From positions 171,655,827 to 171,719,826 of the forward strand of contig OY986435.1 of assembly GCA_963920525.1 (NCBI GenBank): DNA of 64,000 nucleotides, given 5' to 3'. The stretch is from Dichetophora obliterata. Lineage: Eukaryota > Arthropoda > Insecta > Diptera > Sciomyzidae. A program made the position numbers and the translations under genes. Shown here piece after piece: positions 58,040 through 64,000 of the stretch. Within the stretch, counting starts at the first letter, position 1. Every line of letters begins with the position of its first letter. The notes under the pieces were generated by a model. That model was not told where the DNA came from and searched no databases. It saw nothing but the letters and a program-made list of their open reading frames with translations.

Positions 58040-59360
58040 TTTGATTATTCGCCAGTTCGTCGTCTTGGAAAAAAATCAAAATCATCAAAATCATCAAAAA
58101 ATCAAAGAAAGATAAAACTTTTCAAGATAAGTGACTAAAGCTTCCGGAATATAATGATTGGCTGTTCTCTGTTAACGATAACGTAAAGCAGGCTTTTTGT
58201 AAAGCTTGTGGAGCAGTATTTGCTTGTACCACCGAAATTAGACGACATCATTACACCGAGAAGCACAAGAAAAATCTGGATATATTTCGGTAGACACCTT
58301 CGGCAAGTAACTTTTTAAGCCAACCAGACATTTTCAATTCGCACAAACGAAAAGTTCAAAAAGCAGAACTAAGACTTGCAGCTTTTTTTGCTGATACAAA
58401 CGTGGCATTTCAACTTGTTGAGACTCTAGTGCCGTTTCTGAAAAAGGTTTTTTGTGATTCCAAGATTGCAAGTGACATTAAATTGTGTAAAACTAAATGC
58501 ACTAATTTAATCAAAAATGTTATATGTAAAGTAGAGAGCGATAGGCTAAACGATGTTTTAAGAAACTCAAAATTTTCAATTTTTGTTGACGAATCAACAG
58601 ATATTTCAAACAAAAAGAATAGCTGCGTTCTTGTCAGATATGTGAAAGATTACGATATTGATAGAAGTTTAAGACGTGCTTGGAACAAAGAAGTATTCCG
58701 CTTCGAAATATTATTGGCTTTGCGTCCGATAATGCAAGTGCAATGGTTGCGTGTAGAAGTTAATTTTATTCGCATATGCAGTCGCATATTGAGCATAAAC
58801 TTATTTCCATTAGATGCATTTCGTTAGAGAGTTAAAAAAATTTTGAAACATTAAGAAAACCGGATGTAAAGGGTTACTTTCTCTTTTTAAAAAATATTTT
58901 ATTTCACTTTAACAGATTTAATGCTTTGTTTTAAGGAAATGATATACGAATTCATAGACTTCACAAAAAGTCAAAACTAATGTTGATGGGGCTAGCTAAA
59001 ATAGTTTTAAAGAGATGAAAAGCATTTTAATAGCGAATTTATGAATGAAGCTGAACAAAATTTGGGTCCAGAACAAATTCTTCAAGTTAAAACAAATTAT
59101 AAAAATTTCGTTAAAAAATGCATCGCTAACCTTTTTGGAAAATTTTCCCATAAATGATAATTTCTTCAGATCTTTAGAATTTTTAGACCCAAAAATTGCT
59201 TTGGATATTGATAAAATAGTTTATTCTAAGGATCTTCGTTCAATATCTGATTATGTGAAAATAAACAAATTTGCACTAGAAAATGAATGGAATGATTAAC
59301 CATTTTTATTTAATGATCTCAATGACTATAGCGTTTCAAGTTCAAGGAAAGAGGTGGCCT
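58040..59360 (+). pseudogene. hAT transposase with BED zinc finger, broken
   Basis: LPEYNDWLFSVNDNVKQAFC and KACGAVFACTTEIRRHHYTE (BED-type C2H2 finger, ~58150-58260). Then FLSQPDIFNSHKRKVQKAEL, AFFADTNVAFQLVETLVPFL, DSKIASDIKLCKTKCTNLIK, KFSIFVDESTDISNKKNSCV (first Asp region). After a shift IIGFASDNASAMVACR (second Asp), GNDIRIHRLHKK, FPINDNFFRSLEFLDPKIAL. Stops: TGA for an expected Trp (58138), TAG after NLDIFR (58291), further shifts near 58710 and 59050. The C-terminal dimerisation domain is not seen. Confidence 0.9.
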
Positions 59361-59847
59361 TTAGATTGGCCTTAAATGGATCACCGTTGTTTTCAAATTG
59401 AACTCCAACTCCACTCCAACGCCGACGCCAAAAGGATATTTTTAATGGTAACGGATATAAAAACAAAAAAAAAACAAACAGACTTGAAGAAGACACTTTA
59501 AACTCTGTTTGTATTATTAAATCTTCATTTAGGAACCAACAAATAGACGTGGTTTCATTTAAATGTAGCGAAAAACATTTAAAACTATTAAATTAAATTT
59601 TTGTTTTTTGTGGTATTGATCCAACAAGTTTCATAACATTATTATTATTTTTTATCAAAATGAATTGAAACGTAAGATTTTAAATGTTATATTATTTTTT
59701 ATATACGGATATAATGAATGCTTTAAGCTTTTTTGTTAAAAAAAACAAAACTTTTTTTACTTTTATTCATACTTTTTTGCTTGGTTTTTAAGAAATTTAC
59801 TCATTCGAGATTTTTCACAAAGTATGAATCACATCACTGAGCTTATT

Positions 59848-61735
59848 AGGTCTCATCGCGTACTTTTCTGGTAAAAAATTAAAAACGTCAAAAGTAATAA
59901 AATTGAGAGAGAATAAACTTCAACTTTAAAACAAGTAAACGAATGTTTTTCTGGTAAAATAATGAAAAATGTCAAAAACGTCAGGTAAAAATAAGAAAAT
60001 CTAAAAAAACTCAGCTGCTACACACACACACAGCTACCATTTGACAATTTTCATCTTTTTACAACATGAAATTTTCTTGTAAAAACTTTAAAAAACTTGA
60101 ACGGAGAGAAAATGTGATTACCTCTCTATTACACACTTCTCTCAGTAAACGAACGCTTTTGAGGCACTTTCTAGTACATACTTATGAAATATTTCGTTTG
60201 CATTCGACTACGCGAACAGACCTTTTATAGACTTCTTTGAGCTGTTGATTTTACTATGCTACGCTTTTACAATTGGGCGCTCTCGATCTATTAGATATTT
60301 TAGTATAGGAGTGTTACAATCCCTGCTATCATGCAATTATGCTAGGCCCCTAATGTGTTGATAATTTCTTCCTCATTGCAAATGTTTGGATGGTTTTTGA
60401 TTTAATTGTTTTTTACTATTCTAAGCAAATATCGTTTGAAAGTTTTGTGTACCAGATCAATTAACTGAATAATACTTACTATTAAGGACACTAATTAAAC
60501 TATTCAATAGTTTATATTCCACTTTTAAACTTACCATGAAATCCTTAAGTTAACTTTTTAATATTAAATAATGAATTTTTTGGTCAATTGGAAATAATAA
60601 GTGGAGTTTTATTAAAAGAATGTTATTCAAATATTGTTATTAGCTTTGGCTTTTTTGGAACATCTGTGGAATGTTTAGCATTATTTTCGCTAAACTTAAA
60701 GTGGATGCCCACATTAAAATAACAATAGCAAATAACACTGCTCAGGTTAATGAACTGTAATAATTTGCATGCTTACTACCACTAAAACAGTTTCTGTTGT
60801 CTTTTACAACAAACACCTCATGCCTTTCATTTTATGAAATTCCACGGTAAGCTGACCGTAATCGAAAGGTTGCAAATATCTTTGCGAATGGTTTGAACAA
60901 AATTGCTTTTGCTTGCGCTTTCAAACACCGTTCAAGCGTGTAAAAATCTACATGAAATCATGACTTTTCATTGTTTAATTAAAACGTAAAAAATTTTTCG
61001 AAGAATATTTCTACGTCGTGTGGAAACACGTAGGAATTAAATATCTTACAATCCAAATAATAATTCCTGGGTCGATTAAAAATTTGTTTGTTAACTTGTT
61101 GAATCAGGTGTTCACTTTATTATTGCTGTTAATAAATTTAATAGAAAAAAATTATAACTTTATATTAAATTGCAAATTTGCAAGAATATTAAATTTGCAA
61201 ATATGCTTAACTCTAATCCAACCTACCAGTTTTTGTGTTTTTGTGCAATCGCATTTGCAGAGTAAAGCTGTCAATACCGGCACAGTTTTCAGAATGTGGC
61301 CAAAATTCAATATATTGGCTATTCATAGTCAGAACTGCACAAAACTTGGTAAAACGGAAGATAAGTGGTCGCTAAATGCGAATCATATGTCAGAAAATCG
61401 AAATTCTAGATGTCGCTTTTGTAAGGATGGACCAAGGATTTTATTTTTCATCAGATTCATACTTAATTTTAACTGAGAGAGAATTGGGTATCAATCATTT
61501 CGAATCTTATGTGTTGTCTTATATGGGTATTTCTCTGAAATGGTCCACCGTGACAAGATAATGAATACATAAATGTTGCTCGAACAGGATACTCACTCAA
61601 GGAAAAAATTAAGTTGGATTAATTTTGTAGTATATTTTTATTTTTTATTTTTCATTTTTGAATAAAAGTTTAATTTTTTTGTAAAAACTTCTGAAAATAT
61701 ATGTAAAATTACTAGAATATGTATGAAGGTAAAAA
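59848..61735. other. No gene recognised
   Basis: AT-rich; (CA)6-like tract near 60021-60032. A 152-codon frame at 61018-61476 lacks any motif. 61425-61480 has a diverged copy at 62165-62225 (GGATGGACCAAGGATTTTAT / GGTTGGACCAAGCATTAATT). Confidence 0.4.
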
Positions 61736-62130
61736 GTGTCACGTGCGTAATGTCACGTGCATAATTTACAATTTATTTTTTTCTTCGCCAACCCATGCAT
61801 AGTTGCTTTTGAACAAAACATGATTATAAAGGCCCATTATTAACCTTTATAAAAACATTTTTTCCGAAATAAAAACCTCCTACAATTCGCTTACTTTCGC
61901 ACTTTTTCTTACGGTCCTAAAAGGCACTTCTGTTTTTGTCACGTGAGTAAGTCAACTTTGATTGCATGGCATTTGGGTACCCAGTGCTCAATTTACCATT
62001 AAATATACTTTTTAGAAAGAACTCATCACAAACAATGTAACGATTCTAGAATTCATTCCAAAATTCCAATCCACTTCTATTTTTTTAATATTCAAACACA
62101 ATAAAACGCGTACAAATGTCGCGTGCATAA
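61736..62130. promoter_or_regulatory. Cluster of CACGTG E-box-like motifs
   Basis: GTCACGTGCGTAA (core 61740-61745), GTCACGTGCATAA (61754-61759), GTCACGTGAGTAA (61940-61945) and a one-mismatch GTCGCGTGCATAA (62120-62125). Could be bHLH sites or simply a degenerate repeat motif. Confidence 0.25.
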
Positions 62131-62269
62131 CCAGAGAAACACCTATATGCGATTTCGCGTTTGTTAGGTTGGACCAAGCATTAATTTTTTTCATTAGATT
62201 AATACCTAATTTGAACTGAAAGGCAGGGATCGTAATTATTATAAGAGATATCCAAAAACTCAAAGATTT

Positions 62270-62590
62270 ATTATTATTTTTCGATTTTTACTGTATTGCT
62301 CAAAAATAAAAATTATGTTTCGATTTCAATTTTTTTCATCAAAAATAAGAGTTAGTTTTTGATTTTTATTTTTCTGTTCAAGAATAAGACTTATTTTTGA
62401 GTTTTATTATTTTGCTCAAGAATAAAACTTGTTCCTCAATTTTTATTTTTTTCGCTCAGAAATAAAAGTTATAACTCAATTTTTATTTTTATGCCCAGAA
62501 ATAAGAATTATTTGTTGAGCTTTATTTTTTCGCTCAAAAATAAAAATCATATGTAGAGTTTTACTTTTTTTCCTCAAACATAAAACTCAA
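62270..62590. repeat. Tandem array of ~45-bp AT-rich units
   Basis: About seven degenerate units of the form TTTTTATTTTTTCGCTCAAAAATAAAA + TTAT.. with T/C-rich spacers. Similar to the interior of the hAT-type MITE at 20236-20847. Confidence 0.75.
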
Positions 62591-64000
62591 AACACCACAC
62601 AGCTTTGTTGTTGCTGGCGCATGCTCGCCTTGAGTGTGTGCCTTGTGTGCGTACGTAAAAAGTGTGTTTGGGGGGTTTAACACATGGCACGATTACGATA
62701 ACTCGGGCACCGTAATTTTAAAGGGATTTTTTTTTAAAATAACAAACAAATTAATTTGGTCGAACAAAAAATCGATACCTTAACTAGTTATCGAGTTATC
62801 GATTTTTAAATTTTTGCCTTGGTAAAAGATATTTTCAATATAACATCTATATATTTTCCAAATTTTTAAAAAATATAGAAGATTAACATGTCAAATGAGA
62901 GATAATTTAATAGTCTATTCGAAAAAATATACATCAAACAAATTTTAGCAATAAATTGAATTTCATGAGTAGTTTGATATTACGGTTGCTTTTCAGTTGT
63001 GACAAAACCGTTATTTTCTTAAAAATTTCCATTATTAATATGCAAAAAATATATTATATATGTAAAAACTAAAGTTTTATTTTTCGTCAATCAATCAAAT
63101 TTCAAAATCAATATTAGTTTTTCGAATTAACTGTGAGGTAAATATGTTTGTTGCAAAGATAAACTATTTGATTTAATAAAATAAAAGCTGTTGACCAAAA
63201 CTGATCAGCTAAAAGTTTAAAATTTTTTCACTGGCTGGAAATATTACTTCATATAAATATTACAGCTCAATTTTGCCTTAAAATAATATATAAAAAATAA
63301 ATTTGCTTAAAGAAAAAAGTTCCGTATAAAGGCAAACCATTTCATCGTTAAAAAACAACATAAAAAATTAGATCAGTAAACCATAAATGGTATACACCAC
63401 AGATAAATTTTCAAGCTTAAATAATTCAAAAATTATACCAATAACGGTAGTTTTGAGAAAATAACGGTTTTATGTACACAAAAATTTTACATATACATAC
63501 AAATAGCTACGAAATGTGAAATATTCAACGGATTTTATTGACTTAACATTTTTGTAAAAGGTTATTTAATTATCTTTTAAAAAATTTCTTAACCAATATA
63601 GTAAGAAAAAAATAGAAAGTTTCCTTAGGGGATCAATGAAGACAAATATTGTATTAAAAAATCGATAACTCTTACACAAATAGATAAATCGATTTGTCCT
63701 TCTCTCCCATTTCAATCCACTGAAATTGAACTTTTTAATTTAATGTAATATTCAGTTTTTTCTACTTAAATTCAGCTATACTCCTTCTACAAGTTAGCTG
63801 AAAACTGTTATATAATTAATTTTAGTTGGTATGATATTAGATTACGGGAGGTTACAACCCCTTTAATCCCCTCGTCGTAATAAACGCAGCCCAAATAGTT
63901 AATAATTCTCAGAAGCATTCACATGCGCTCAAGAATTATCACATGGAAGCTGCACAAAGTTGCCAGTTCTTATTCCCACAAAAATTATCTTTTTCCCACA
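62591..64000. other. No gene recognised
   Basis: AT-rich. A weak inverted pair is AAAACCGTTATTTTCTTAA (~63004) with TGAGAAAATAACGGTTTT (~63453), plus TATCGAT-type motifs near 62775-62805 and 63660-63690, possibly a decayed MITE. Confidence 0.4.

Larger units (their letters stand above)
52046..59839 (+). mobile_element. hAT element (outermost of a three-level nest)
   Basis: AGCTCATT (52038-52045) and AGCTTATT (59840-59847) are a 7/8-matching 8-bp duplication. Tips CAGTGATGTGATT are identical inverted (52046-52058, 59827-59839). Left arm 52046-~52390, then a LINE, then the hAT transposase remnant from ~58016. hAT-own length without the LINE is about 2.2 kb. Confidence 0.85.

Noticed and set aside
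61018..61476. 152-codon plus-strand frame
   Set aside because: No motif; part of it has a diverged noncoding copy at 62165-62225.
1..64000. LTR retrotransposons, endogenous virus genes, rRNA, CRISPR arrays
   Set aside because: No gag/pol-type protease-RT-integrase order, LTR pair, viral gene, rRNA block or spaced direct-repeat array was found by reading; a profile search could still reveal faint remnants.

Overview
The window reads as a repeat-dominated, AT-rich region of an insect nuclear genome, most likely a higher (brachyceran) fly. This is an inference from the short GT-AG introns, the TE families present (piggyBac, hAT, Tc1/mariner, Jockey-like LINEs, many TA- and TTAA-target MITEs), a CAG/CAA-rich 5' leader of fly type, and a repeat terminus at 1738-2423 that resembles dispersed fly repeats. 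No rRNA, CRISPR, plasmid or prokaryotic operon signal was seen. Host coding sequence is sparse: one plausible coding exon at 11843-12148 with a long leader, and two weaker exon/promoter-like patches near 27.7 kb and 39.3 kb. These may all lie in large introns or intergenic space.

Layout. 1-2.5 kb: dispersed and tandem repeats. 2.6-10.2 kb: an old LINE on the minus strand, split by a ~6.9-kb composite insert with ~300-bp inverted termini. That insert carries one decayed and one nearly intact piggyBac-type transposon plus a broken TE-associated protein. 10.7-12.2 kb: host-like leader and exon. 13-15.7 kb: a pogo-like end and a foldback MITE. 16-25 kb: two relatives of an uncharacterised TE protein family (conserved GERFHQD/EQGERFHQ block), each inside its own inverted-repeat element, with a mariner remnant and several MITEs. 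25-33.7 kb: diverged noncoding repeats. 33.7-37.1 kb: a Tc1-like (DD34E) element interrupted by a 2.2-kb foldback palindrome with tandemly repeated arms. 42.3-44.8 kb: a decayed LINE. 44.8-48.1 kb: a block with perfect 30-bp inverted termini containing three MITEs. 48.7-51.3 kb: two hAT derivatives with perfect 8-bp target duplications and a third GERFHQD-family fragment.

The most striking structure is 52.0-59.8 kb. A hAT element (8-bp target duplication, 7/8 match) is split by a 5'-truncated LINE. The LINE's reverse transcriptase is split in turn by a 3584-bp element with ~470-bp terminal inverted repeats. That innermost element encodes a six-exon, ~668-codon transposase-like gene whose splice phases all agree, damaged by only one A-run indel and one TAG. 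At its right junction lies a 92-bp segment identical to part of the hAT derivative 5.6 kb away. I recognise the protein as a widespread but uncharacterised insect/cnidarian repeat-associated family and cannot assign it to a named transposon superfamily from sequence alone.

The genes do not form a pathway. The window is best read as a stratigraphy of mobile-element insertions, with insertion order recoverable from nesting and target-site duplications.
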